From positions 1-44,697 of the forward strand of contig JADFMM010000017.1 of assembly GCA_022563885.1 (NCBI GenBank): a DNA stretch of 44,697 nt. Direction: 5' to 3'. The position numbers were made by a program, and so were the translations under genes. Origin of the DNA: Planctomycetota bacterium. GTDB taxonomy: Bacteria; Planctomycetota; Phycisphaerae; Sedimentisphaerales; Anaerobacaceae. Below, one piece after another: positions 9,903 to 18,501 of the stretch (the stretch's first letter is position 1; each line of letters begins with the position of its first letter). A model generated the notes under the pieces. That model saw nothing but the letters and a program-made list of their open reading frames with translations. It was not told the DNA's origin and did no database searches.

Positions 9903-10979
9903 ATGAGCTTAGAAAATAAGCACATGCACCGCGTCGGCCTAGCAGCTCTCGCGCTGCTAATCGCCTCAGCAGTGCAGTCAACCAATGCCCAGGACTCCGC
10001 CATCCGCTACGGCCGGGGCGTGCCGTCCGCGGTGCGTCTCATCAACAAGCGTGGCTTGGCCTACCTCGCCACTACCCAACAGGAAGACGGCGCCTGGCCG
10101 GGCCAGAGCAACAGCGGTTCGGCGATCACCGGAATCTGTGTCATGGCCTTCATGGCCAGTGGCGAGGACCCCGACTTCGGCCCCTACGCCAAAAACCTTC
10201 GCATGGCCCTGCGCCGGATCATCCTCGATCAGAATGCGCAGACCGGCCACATCACGGGTGGCGGTCACGGTTCCATGTATCACCACGGCTTGGCCATGCT
10301 GGCCCTGTCCGAGGCCTATGGCGTGGTGAATGAACGCCTGCTCTGGCAGGGCAGTGAGGTGTCAATTGAGGACAGACGCACCATCGGCCAGGCCCTGGAG
10401 CTGGCTGTGCGCTGTGCGTTGACCGCACAAAAGAAGAATTCCTTCGGCGCCTGGCGCTACTCGCCGGAGTCGCAGGACGCGGACACGACCGTGTCAGGCA
10501 CGGTTTTGATGGGCCTGCTCGGTGCGCGCAATGCCGGTATCGAGATACCCAATGAAGCCATTGAAAAGGCCCTGAGCTTTTTCAAGCTCAACACCATGCG
10601 CGACGGCAATGTGTCCTATCAGCCCGCCCGGAGTCATGGCGACGGCATGTGCCGGGCGTCCATCGCCACGTTGGTGTATGCAGTCGGAAAACGGAAGGAC
10701 CTGCCGGAGTACAAGGCCGCTGCGGCATTCATCAAGAGGCGCATTGATCAGGATGTCAACCAACACCCATTCTACACCCGGTACTACATGGCCCAGGCCC
10801 TGTTCCATAGCGACCTCGAGGCCTGGAAGGCCTGGAATCGCCGGATCGTTGAGAAGCTTCAAAAAATGCAGCGTGAAGACGGCAGCTTTTCAAGCAGCCA
10901 CGGAGAGGCCTATGGAACGGGAATGTCCGTGCTGGCTCTGGCGCTGAACTACCGCCTGTTGCCCGTTTATGAGAGGTAG
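9903..10979 (+). CDS. Exported half-size squalene-cyclase-like toroid protein 1
   Basis: 358 residues from the ATG at 9903. The frame is open back to 9681, but that extension runs through palindrome C and is not credible. ATG 9924 is an alternative that also gives a signal peptide (ending SAVQSTNAQ). QW-type repeats characteristic of the prenyltransferase/squalene-oxidase alpha-alpha toroid are visible: QQEDGAW near the N-terminus and QREDGSF near the C-terminus. The position of the cyclase DXDD acid is occupied by DADTT, and the protein is about half the 630-700 residues of hopene cyclases, so triterpene cyclisation is unlikely. The next gene starts 2 bases after the stop, indicating tight coupling. 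Confidence 0.85.
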   Translation: MSLENKHMHRVGLAALALLIASAVQSTNAQDSAIRYGRGVPSAVRLINKRGLAYLATTQQEDGAWPGQSNSGSAITGICVMAFMASGEDPDFGPYAKNLRMALRRIILDQNAQTGHITGGGHGSMYHHGLAMLALSEAYGVVNERLLWQGSEVSIEDRRTIGQALELAVRCALTAQKKNSFGAWRYSPESQDADTTVSGTVLMGLLGARNAGIEIPNEAIEKALSFFKLNTMRDGNVSYQPARSHGDGMCRASIATLVYAVGKRKDLPEYKAAAAFIKRRIDQDVNQHPFYTRYYMAQALFHSDLEAWKAWNRRIVEKLQKMQREDGSFSSSHGEAYGTGMSVLALALNYRLLPVYER

Positions 10980-10981
10980 CG

Positions 10982-13900
10982 ATGAGTAAAGTAGCAGGCA
11001 CGCTCCGCCGTGCCGTCCGCCCTGCACCAGTCGTGGTTACGGCACACGGAGTGTGCCTACTACTCGCACTGTCCCTCGCACCGCTGCAGGCTCAGGAAGC
11101 CAAGGCGTTATTGCGCTGGAAGAATGGCGACGTCCTGGCCGGCAAGCTGCTGCAAAGCAAATCCGGACAGATCCACTGGTCATCGCCCCATTTTTCAGAT
11201 GACTTGGTTGTTGATGCCAACGTTTTGCATTCGATCACTTTTCCCGAGCAATCTGTGCACCCCACGGAGGCCTTTCGAGTCGGCACGGTATCGGGCGACG
11301 TGTTCACGGCGGATCTTGTGGGTTCCAGTGACGACGCCTTCCTTTTTTCCAGCAAGCGTCATGGCCGGTTCCAGGTAAAACGGAATGCCGTCTATTCGTT
11401 GAGTCGGGCAGCCAATCCAAATCTTGCCTTTGATGGATCCCAGTTCAGGGAATGGGAACGCTCAAATGATGGCCCGATCAGGGATTTCACCTACAAGGTC
11501 TACAAGGGAGACTGGGAGTGGGGCGCGGCCTTTCCTGACCTGACAAAGCTTACTCCCACTGATGAAGGACGACTCGCGGCCGGTTACCTCGATCTTGGTC
11601 TATCGAGATTCCGAGAAAGATTTGCGATGTCCTTCGCGGGAGACATCGTGATCCCCACGGCCGGTAAGTACCGATTCGACGGTACTATGGACGACCGAGT
11701 ACATTTATGGATCGACGGGAAAAAGATCGGCAACGATGCTGTGATTGCGCACAGACACAAATCTATTGTGGAGCTGGCCGAAGGTTCCCATTCACTGCGA
11801 CTGGATTATATCGACTTCGGCGGAGAAGCTCGATTGAGCTTCTGGATGGTCAACCCGAATGGAGAGTCCAAATCCCTCGCAGCAGCCAACCGGGCGTCCG
11901 GTTGGTGGCGGGGCATCGGGGGTCACCCCCAAACCGATCGCAAGAAGGCCAGCATCTTCGGCGAGGTCGAGCTGCCGAAATACTTTGAGATCGATCTGGA
12001 GATTGCATCTTCAACCGCTCCCCAGTTTGTGTTGGCGATTGGAAAGGACCGACTGAGCGCCGAATCGAACCAGTCGTTGCGCGTGGAGACCTGGGGCGAT
12101 GAACTGGTGGTCGTACAAGACAAAATCTTTGAGCCGGTGATGACGATCGCAAAGGCAATGCGCGAGGTGCGATTGCGACTCGCGTTTGACAGCGACACCG
12201 GCGCGCTGCAGGTTTTCGACGCGAGCGGGAATTCACTTGTCAATGTCAAAGGCGTTCGGGCGACGACGGGAAAATCAGGAATCTACGTTCGCAACCGAGG
12301 CGAAGATCTGACCGTTCGGCGGCTGAGTGTTTATCGCCAGTCAAACGCCGGTGTCAGGCAGAAATCTGATTCCACCAAGTCGCGAGTCCATATGATTGAT
12401 GGGCAAGTCGTTTACGGCCGCCTGTTTGTTACAGAAAGCGGCGCGTACGTTATTGATCAGGATGAAACGCGACGCGAGGTTGCCTTAAGCAAGGTCGATC
12501 GCATCGCCAGGCCCGGCGTAAAACTGGCTGCCACTGCAAACGTGACTGAACTCACCTATGCCGACGGAACGATCGTGCGCGGTCGGGTGGAACAGGCGAA
12601 CTCGGATGAGGTGATGTTGCGAACGGCTTTTTCGGATACGCCAGTGACCTGTGCGCTTGCGGGAGCATCGTCGCTTCGATTCGGCCCGTCTGCGCCTGAG
12701 TCCGAACCGCCAAGTGGCGATATGGACCAGCTCTTTACGGCATCAGGTCGCCTGCGCGGGCGACTTACGTTCGATTTGGCAGGATCACCCCTAAGCTGGA
12801 GGCCGGAAGGTGCCGCAAAGCCCCTGCGACTCGCCAACACTGGCGCAGCCCGCGTCGAACGCAACAGCCAATCGGTCACACAGGGGCCCTCTTTTGATAC
12901 GGACAAATTTCCCTATGTGCTGCACTTGAAGAACGGGGAAGTCATTCCCTGCCAGGTCTCATCCTACGATAAAACCACCCTCGGCTTTCAATCGCCCTTT
13001 ATCAAACAACGGAAGATGGACTCGGCGCACGTCAAGGCGATCGAATTCACGCCGTCAAAGAATCGGGACCCAGAGGACGAATCGTCCAGCGAGATAGACG
13101 ACTGGCTAAAGGAAATCCTGGGTCCGGAACAAAAGACCTCCCTTGGCATCGATCCCGTTAAGCTGGATCGGGCGTTGACCGTTCCGCGTTTCAGGCGCGA
13201 CAACCCGCCCAGCCACATCCTGGTGGCAAAGAACGGAGATATGAAGCGGGGGAGTTTGCTGGGCATCAGCGGGCAGACGATTCAGTTCGAATCGAAGCTG
13301 CGCAAGCTGATCGTTCCAGTTGCCCGCATGGCGCGCGTCGTCAATGTCAGCAAGCAGGAAGAAGAGCTGGACGAATCGTCAGAAAAAACAACTGATCTAA
13401 CCGGCAAAGTCCGAGCCACCTTGGCGGATGGTTCGGTCCTGATATTTGCAGCGACTGAGTCCAGAGATGGCAAGCTGGTCGGCCGTTCATCAATCTACGG
13501 AGAGATGGCCATTCCCATCGAGAGCATTCAGGATCTGAACATTGGGAATTTTGAAAAGGAGAAGTTCAAGTCCCTGTTCGAAGAATGGGTAGTTCACCCA
13601 GCCAGGGAACCGGAATTCGGCAAACCCTCGCCTCCAGCAGATAAACCACCGAATTCAGAGGGACCGGCAGCCTCATCACCTGTCGCTGTCCCCCCCATGC
13701 GTGATCAAGCCTTGGATGTCGACCGCAGCGTTGCCGTCGACACACCCGCCGAGCGAAGCCGTCCCTCAATCTCTATGACAGACCGGAAGGCACCGGATCT
13801 TGGCAAAGTCCACATCGACGCCAGAGACAGAAGCCTCCGGTTCCCGATCTCGATCAATCAGCGCAGCGGGCCCGTTGAATACGCGCTGGTCACCGACCAA

Positions 13901-14374
13901 GGAAAAACGCACGAGAGTGTATTCCGAACCGATACTGAACCCACGCACATCCACCTGGGCCTCTTGTTGTTGGGCGCTACGCCATCGTATGCTCGGGAGT
14001 TGCCGACCGATCCCTCCCGGAAGCTGCCGGGCGAACCCGTGCATATCGAAATCGCCTGGACCGAGGGCGTGGTCGAACGCATCAAGCCCTTGGGAGCTTT
14101 CATTGTCACGACGAACAATGCAGCGACACTGGCACCCGGGCCTTGGGTGTACAACGGATCGGTGCTGACCGGCAATGGCATCGCAGCACAAATGGCAGGA
14201 TCGATTGTCTCGCTTTGGCTCGACCCCGGCGCCCTGATCAACAACCCGCGTCCGGGGCGGGAGAACGACGAACTGCATCACGCCAATCCCCCCGCGTTTC
14301 CGGCGGATCCTACGCGACTTCAGATGGTTGTGCGTTTGGCAAAGGACAGACAACTCACCGCCGGGAGTGACTAG
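10982..14374 (+). CDS. Large exported PA14 / NGD-repeat / YdjY-like protein
   Basis: 1130 residues with a signal peptide ending near LQAQE. In order: two copies of a small beta module opening with (N/S)GD...G (about 42-135); a PA14-like domain (about 150-300; 'AGKYRFDGTMDDRVHLWIDG', EGSHSLRLDY); a concanavalin/DUF1080-like segment (about 310-460); about five further NGD/DG beta modules (about 465-870); a Pro-rich linker; and a C-terminal domain with GPVEYALV, GKTHES and HLGLLLLG typical of YdjY-domain planctomycete proteins. GAGAGG lies just before the ATG. PA14 often binds carbohydrate, so a surface glycan-binding role is plausible; no catalytic residue set is evident. It is probably translationally coupled to the upstream toroid gene. 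Confidence 0.85.
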   Translation: MSKVAGTLRRAVRPAPVVVTAHGVCLLLALSLAPLQAQEAKALLRWKNGDVLAGKLLQSKSGQIHWSSPHFSDDLVVDANVLHSITFPEQSVHPTEAFRVGTVSGDVFTADLVGSSDDAFLFSSKRHGRFQVKRNAVYSLSRAANPNLAFDGSQFREWERSNDGPIRDFTYKVYKGDWEWGAAFPDLTKLTPTDEGRLAAGYLDLGLSRFRERFAMSFAGDIVIPTAGKYRFDGTMDDRVHLWIDGKKIGNDAVIAHRHKSIVELAEGSHSLRLDYIDFGGEARLSFWMVNPNGESKSLAAANRASGWWRGIGGHPQTDRKKASIFGEVELPKYFEIDLEIASSTAPQFVLAIGKDRLSAESNQSLRVETWGDELVVVQDKIFEPVMTIAKAMREVRLRLAFDSDTGALQVFDASGNSLVNVKGVRATTGKSGIYVRNRGEDLTVRRLSVYRQSNAGVRQKSDSTKSRVHMIDGQVVYGRLFVTESGAYVIDQDETRREVALSKVDRIARPGVKLAATANVTELTYADGTIVRGRVEQANSDEVMLRTAFSDTPVTCALAGASSLRFGPSAPESEPPSGDMDQLFTASGRLRGRLTFDLAGSPLSWRPEGAAKPLRLANTGAARVERNSQSVTQGPSFDTDKFPYVLHLKNGEVIPCQVSSYDKTTLGFQSPFIKQRKMDSAHVKAIEFTPSKNRDPEDESSSEIDDWLKEILGPEQKTSLGIDPVKLDRALTVPRFRRDNPPSHILVAKNGDMKRGSLLGISGQTIQFESKLRKLIVPVARMARVVNVSKQEEELDESSEKTTDLTGKVRATLADGSVLIFAATESRDGKLVGRSSIYGEMAIPIESIQDLNIGNFEKEKFKSLFEEWVVHPAREPEFGKPSPPADKPPNSEGPAASSPVAVPPMRDQALDVDRSVAVDTPAERSRPSISMTDRKAPDLGKVHIDARDRSLRFPISINQRSGPVEYALVTDQGKTHESVFRTDTEPTHIHLGLLLLGATPSYARELPTDPSRKLPGEPVHIEIAWTEGVVERIKPLGAFIVTTNNAATLAPGPWVYNGSVLTGNGIAAQMAGSIVSLWLDPGALINNPRPGRENDELHHANPPAFPADPTRLQMVVRLAKDRQLTAGSD

Positions 14375-14389
14375 TGGCGAATGATGTCA

Positions 14390-14527
14390 AATCCGAATAT
14401 CGAAATACGAAACACGAAACAAACCCAAAATCACAATATGCGAATGACAAAAACGGGGAAGCCGACGTTTAGGATTTCAGTCATTCCTATTTCGTGCTTG
14501 TTTCGAGTTTCGATAATCGGATTTCGT
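14390..14527. repeat. Intergenic palindrome, second subfamily (copy D)
   Basis: The left arm (14390-14425) has ATCCGAATATCGAAATACGA followed by AACACGAAAC; the right arm (14487-14527) has TTTCGTGCTTGTTTCGAGTT then TCGATAATCGGATTTCG. The arms are inverted and pair with small bulges around a ~60-base centre. The sequence style (TCGA/CGAA-rich) resembles copies A-C but the arms are different, so this is treated as a sister family. It lies in the 317-bp gap between two co-directional genes; the rest of the gap (14528-14680) shows nothing recognisable. Confidence 0.65.
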
Positions 14528-14691
14528 TTTTAAAACGACTACATTGGACGAAGCCTTCGACACTGACCACGCCCAGACGTCGTGGTTTTGCGAATGTGAC
14601 AAAACAGATACCCATACACTCAAGTTGAATAAAAAGGCAGCCAAAATGAATAGGCCAGGTTTTACATACTTCGTCAATAGAGGAGGACATC

Positions 14692-15909
14692 ATGGTTCAC
14701 CCCAACAGTTCTAGTAACCGGGCCAGACGTCGGAGCGCGACCTTCTTCGTCGCCCTGGTATCGGCATCTTGTGCACTCGCAGCCCAGACAACCTTGCCGG
14801 CTTCGTCGACCATCCGCCTCCGGCTGCCCCCGGACGGGCCGATTCGCGACATCTCTTTTGCGAATGAGGTCGAGCACGCCATCGATCGTGGTTTGGCCTT
14901 TCTTTTGTCCAGCCAAAGTGAGGCGGGTTGGTGGTCCACGGCCGACCACCCCGCATTGACCGGCCTGGCATTGTCTGCGTTTCTTGGACATCCCCAGGAT
15001 CGGTACCGCACCATCCCCTCCCCTGCCCTCAAGAAGGCGTTCCAGTTCATCATCGACAGCGCCAAACCCGACGGCCGGATCTATCGCACCTCACTGACAA
15101 ACTACAATACCGCCATTTCCGCGACGGCCCTGGCGCTGGCCGAGAATCCGGCCTACACGCCCGTCATCCGGCGTGCACGGCGGTGGCTGGCTCGGTCGCA
15201 AGTCGATCTGGGCAGACAGGATGAACTTGACTCGCCCTTCGATGGCGGCGTTGGCTATAACGACAAGTACGAACACTCCGATCTGAGCAACACCCTCATG
15301 GCCCTGGAAGCCCTGTACTACACCCGATCGACGGACCTGGAGGGCTCCGATGAACTCGACTGGGAAGCGGCCATCCATTTCATCCAACACTGTCAGAACC
15401 TCCCCAGCCACAACACTGAATCCTGGGTTTCGAGGGCGTCGCAAGACAAGGGCGGATTCGTGTATTTCCCCGGCGAAAGCAAGGCCGGCAACACAACCGA
15501 CCCTGTCACCGGCCGGGTCGCCCTGCGGAGCTACGGCTCCATCAGCTACGCAGGACTACTGAGCTACGTCTACGCCGACCTGGACCTGGACGATCCGCGC
15601 GTGACTGCCGTCCTTGCGTGGTTAGGGGAGAACTATACGTTAGAGGAAAATCCGGCCATGGGGCTTCAGGGCTATTACTACTACCTGCATCTCATGTCCA
15701 AGGCCCTGGCCACGCTGGGGCTGGATCAACTGAAGTTGAAGGACGGCAGCTCAATCGACTGGCGCCGTGCCTTAGCCATACGACTCATCAACCTCCAACA
15801 GGCCGATGGTTCCTGGGTCAACGCCAACGGCCGCTGGTGGGAAAGTGATCCCATCCTCGTGACCGCCTACGCTGTCATGGCCCTCGAGTTCCTCTATCCT
15901 GGGCTTTAG
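14692..15909 (+). CDS. Exported half-size squalene-cyclase-like toroid protein 2
   Basis: 405 residues; a strong AGGAGG at 14681-14686 lies 5 bases before the ATG. The signal peptide is about 1-31 (ending ASCALAAQ). QW-type repeats are QSEAGWW near residue 78 and QQADGSW near 375, with further helical hairpins between ('NTLMALEALYYT', 'YAGLLSYVYADLDLDD'). Like the first toroid in this run it is about half the size of a hopene cyclase and lacks a clear DXDD, so it is more likely a binding or structural toroid than a cyclase. The two toroids flank the PA14/NGD-repeat gene. Confidence 0.85.
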   Translation: MVHPNSSSNRARRRSATFFVALVSASCALAAQTTLPASSTIRLRLPPDGPIRDISFANEVEHAIDRGLAFLLSSQSEAGWWSTADHPALTGLALSAFLGHPQDRYRTIPSPALKKAFQFIIDSAKPDGRIYRTSLTNYNTAISATALALAENPAYTPVIRRARRWLARSQVDLGRQDELDSPFDGGVGYNDKYEHSDLSNTLMALEALYYTRSTDLEGSDELDWEAAIHFIQHCQNLPSHNTESWVSRASQDKGGFVYFPGESKAGNTTDPVTGRVALRSYGSISYAGLLSYVYADLDLDDPRVTAVLAWLGENYTLEENPAMGLQGYYYYLHLMSKALATLGLDQLKLKDGSSIDWRRALAIRLINLQQADGSWVNANGRWWESDPILVTAYAVMALEFLYPGL

Positions 15910-15919
15910 GAGCATTTGG

Positions 15920-16049
15920 GAAGGAAGAAAACCGATTCGGAACAACGGTTGATTGGGTTCACCTGCAACATTCTTCGTTAATCGATGTTCGGTGTTCGAC
16001 ATGCAAGAAGATTGGGAATATCGAATATCGATCAACGAATAATGATGAA
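15920..16049. repeat. Broken palindrome-family segments (copy E)
   Basis: A right-arm-like part at about 15940-16004 (ATTCTTCGTTAATCGATGTT then CGGTGTTCGACATGC) is followed by a left-arm-like part at about 16015-16047 (GGGAATATCGAATATCGATC then AACGAATAATGATG). The order right-then-left is inverted relative to copies A-C, as if two copies had recombined or one flanked an inserted gene. The second arm runs straight into the C-terminal fragment of a prepilin-like gene. Confidence 0.6.
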
Positions 16050-16175
16050 AAGGTCCATGAAAGAGAAGTGCAAGTGCTCTACGACTACACCAACTTTCAC
16101 GGCAGGTTGGGGAGCAAGGGTTCGGTAAACTATCTCTATGCCGACGGCCATGTCGGCGATCGGGCCGCAGAATAG
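16050..16175 (+). pseudogene. C-terminal remnant of a prepilin-like protein (H-X9-DG motif)
   Basis: The frame ending with TAG at 16173-16175 reads EVQVLYDYTNFHG...GSVNYLYADGHVGDRAAE. The FHG...NYLYADGHV pattern is the H-X9-DG C-terminal motif of planctomycete prepilin-type (DUF1559-like) proteins. There is no N-terminal [14 protein letters not shown] leader; upstream the frame passes into the palindrome-family arm. The ribosome-binding site of the next gene (AGGAG, 16174-16178) overlaps this stop codon, which suggests the two genes were once translationally coupled. Probably non-functional. Confidence 0.65.
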
Positions 16176-16186
16176 GAGCGTCGAAG

Positions 16187-16738
16187 ATGTCGAAAAAGAA
16201 CGTCACACTGGTTTCGTCTATAGCAGCAGTCATTATTCTCATTTCAGTGGTTTCTGCGATCACCCTTCGCGGTGACAAAGGGCCGGATTTTACCGGGAAG
16301 AGCCCGGAGGAGATCAAGGCGTACTTCAACACCGAGGCATTTGCGCGTTTGAGTGAAAAGGATCAGCGTGCCGTCAAGAAGAGAGCCTTTGGCTCCTTCA
16401 AAGGGCAGGAGCAGCAGAAGTTTGTCGACCAGGCCAAGACCTACGCCAAGTTGCCACCCAAACAGAAAATCAGATTCCTGGATGAGATGATCGGTAAATA
16501 TGTACGCGGCGCCGAACAAAAGCGAAAGAACTCGGGTGTCGCGTCACGGTCGGGGTCCGGAGCCAAGGGCGGCAGCGTCAAAAAGACCAAAGCCCGTGGT
16601 AGTGGGAAGCCGTCCGCATCGGAAGGCTATCGTGCTGCGACCGAAAAGATGGATCCCTTAAGCCGTGCCCACGTCCTCGAACTCAAGGAGGCCATTACCG
16701 CACGCATGGATGAACGGGGCGTTCAGTGGGGGAAGTAG
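16187..16738 (+). CDS. Small membrane-anchored protein of unknown function
   Basis: 183 residues. One N-terminal membrane segment (about 6-26, 'VTLVSSIAAVIILISVVSAI') is followed by a charged helical domain (DKGPDFTGKSPEEIKAYF...) and a basic, Gly/Ser/Lys-rich linker (about 110-145). AGGAG overlaps the stop of the preceding prepilin remnant, 8 bases before the ATG. No family was recognised. It lies in the envelope-gene run, 54 bp before the beta-propeller gene, and is probably a periplasm-facing single-pass protein. Confidence 0.75.
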   Translation: MSKKNVTLVSSIAAVIILISVVSAITLRGDKGPDFTGKSPEEIKAYFNTEAFARLSEKDQRAVKKRAFGSFKGQEQQKFVDQAKTYAKLPPKQKIRFLDEMIGKYVRGAEQKRKNSGVASRSGSGAKGGSVKKTKARGSGKPSASEGYRAATEKMDPLSRAHVLELKEAITARMDERGVQWGK

Positions 16739-16792
16739 AACTGACAACAGCAACCGAGAGTCAGATTTTGAAGAATACCTCGGAGATAAAAA

Positions 16793-18322
16793 GTGACACT
16801 ATCAATCAATCCCAACAAAATAAACTCTCTTGCCTTGCGGGTATGGATTCTGTTCTCCACGATGCTCCCGCTTTCTCCGGGGATGGCCTTCGCCCAGGAG
16901 ACTGCTCTACAGGCATCCGATGCCAAGAATGTCCAAGTTGATGCGGGTCACTGGAATCAGTTCAGAGGCCCCAGTGGGGACGGCAAGGCCAGGGGAGCCG
17001 ATCTCCCGCTTGAATTCAGTGAAACGAAAAACATCCGTTGGAAAACGGCGATTCACGGTAAGGGGTGGTCCTCGCCGGTGGTTTGGGGGAGGCAGATTTG
17101 GCTGACAAGCGGCCGCGAGGACGGATCCGAGCTCTTCGCCCTCTGTGTGGACCTGGATAGCGGGAAGATCATTCACGATCTCAAGGTATTTGACGTGGCT
17201 CGGCCTCAGTCGGAGTGGTCGGACCTGAACAGTCACGCAACGCCCACTCCGGTGGTTGAGGAGGGGCGCGTCTACGTTCACTTTGGCACCTACGGCACGG
17301 CCTGCTTGGACACGAAAACGGGCCGAACGCTTTGGGAACGTCGCGATCTAAACTGCGATCATCGCGTGCGCCCTGCCTCGTCGCCGATCATTGAGGGAGA
17401 TTCCATCTTTCTCCATTTCGATGGGGTCGATGCCCAGTTTGTCGTCGCCCTCGACAAGAGAAATGGCAAGACTCAGTGGCTAACAAATCGGGATGTCCAG
17501 TCGGATCTCGCCGAAACGCTCCGGGCACAGGGTGTCACTGACGTGGAGAAGACCCTCAAAGCAAAGCCGAATGACAACCGCAAGGCCTACGCGACCCCAA
17601 CCGTCATCGCGTATCAGGGGCGGCGTCAGCTCATTAGCCCCGGGGCCGAAGTCACCTTCTCCTATGATCCAGCCAACGGCGAGGAACTCTGGCGTGTTCG
17701 TCATCCTGGTTGGGGCTGGAACGTAGCGTGCCGTCCCGTTTTCGAGAATGGCTTGGTGTATCTGACCACGGGTGTATCCAGGCATTTACTGGCCGTGCGC
17801 CCCTCGGGCAGCGGCGACATCACGGAGACGCACATCGCCTGGAGTACGAAACGGAGCACCCCTTCCATCCCGTCGCCCCTCATCGTCGATGATCTGTTGT
17901 TTATGGTCAGTAACGAAGGGTTTGCATCCTGTTTGGAAGCAGAGACTGGAAAAGTGCTTTGGAAAGAACGACTCCGTAGCGGTGGCGAACACTGGGCCTG
18001 CCCGGTATTCGCTGACGGCAAGCTCTACTTCTGTGGCAAGAGAGGCGTCGTGTCAGTCGTCCGTGCGGCCAGAGAATTTCAATTGCTCGGCGAGAACCGA
18101 TTAGAGGCCAGCTTCATCGCCTCCCCCGCCATCGTGGAGGACAATCTCATTCTGCGATCCCTCACCCATCTCTACTGCGTCGCCGAGGGCTACCAGAGAA
18201 GTCCGGAGCAGGTGGCGGCGGACAGACACAACCCCACGCCGCAGGAAGCAAAGGCAAAGCCCGTTGTAGCCGGGAAAGGTGATGGAGACCCCTTCTCCTT
18301 CTTCACAGGCCAGGTCGACTAA
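16793..18322 (+). CDS. Exported PQQ-type beta-propeller protein
   Basis: 509 residues starting at GTG (16793), with CGGAG 7 bases upstream. The signal peptide ends near GMAFAQE. The opening motif WNQFRGPSGDGKA and repeated blades of the form (I)RWKT...GWSSPVVWG, GRTLWERR, NGEELWRVRHPGW, TGKVLWKERL are those of the planctomycete 'PQQ-binding-like beta-propeller' family related to BamB. No Cys or Asp set typical of quinoprotein dehydrogenases is seen, so it is more likely a scaffold or ligand-binding propeller. Its final codons (GTC GAC TAA) lie inside a 12-bp direct repeat described separately. Confidence 0.88.
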   Translation: MTLSINPNKINSLALRVWILFSTMLPLSPGMAFAQETALQASDAKNVQVDAGHWNQFRGPSGDGKARGADLPLEFSETKNIRWKTAIHGKGWSSPVVWGRQIWLTSGREDGSELFALCVDLDSGKIIHDLKVFDVARPQSEWSDLNSHATPTPVVEEGRVYVHFGTYGTACLDTKTGRTLWERRDLNCDHRVRPASSPIIEGDSIFLHFDGVDAQFVVALDKRNGKTQWLTNRDVQSDLAETLRAQGVTDVEKTLKAKPNDNRKAYATPTVIAYQGRRQLISPGAEVTFSYDPANGEELWRVRHPGWGWNVACRPVFENGLVYLTTGVSRHLLAVRPSGSGDITETHIAWSTKRSTPSIPSPLIVDDLLFMVSNEGFASCLEAETGKVLWKERLRSGGEHWACPVFADGKLYFCGKRGVVSVVRAAREFQLLGENRLEASFIASPAIVEDNLILRSLTHLYCVAEGYQRSPEQVAADRHNPTPQEAKAKPVVAGKGDGDPFSFFTGQVD

Positions 18323-18501
18323 TGCGGCCTGGTTACAAGAGTGTGCACATGGGTAACAGTCCGTTTGATCTGTTTTCGTGCTCGTGCTCAGCGAAGCGGT
18401 ACTCGTAATCGTAATCGAGAACGCCGAGAAGCCGATTACGAGTACGAATGCGATTCCTACGTCGAGTCGTGTAACCCAGAATTGAACCAGTCGACTAATG
18501 C
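18314..18501. mobile_element. Palindromic insertion flanked by 12-bp direct repeats
   Basis: GTCGACTAATGC occurs at 18314-18325 and again at 18490-18501. Between them lie 164 bp with inverted structure: near the ends CTGGTTACAAGAG pairs with the inverse of GTGTAACCCAG, and inside GTACTCGTAATCG (18399-18411) pairs perfectly with CGATTACGAGTAC (18433-18445). A direct repeat bracketing a palindromic core is what a small transposable element with a target duplication leaves. The element sits exactly between two convergent genes, and the duplicated 12 bp contains the stop codons of both. It could also serve as a bidirectional terminator. Confidence 0.55.

Noticed and set aside
2418-16049. CRISPR array from the recurring intergenic repeats
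   Set aside because: Repeats are palindromic, kilobases apart and separated by genes, without regular spacers.
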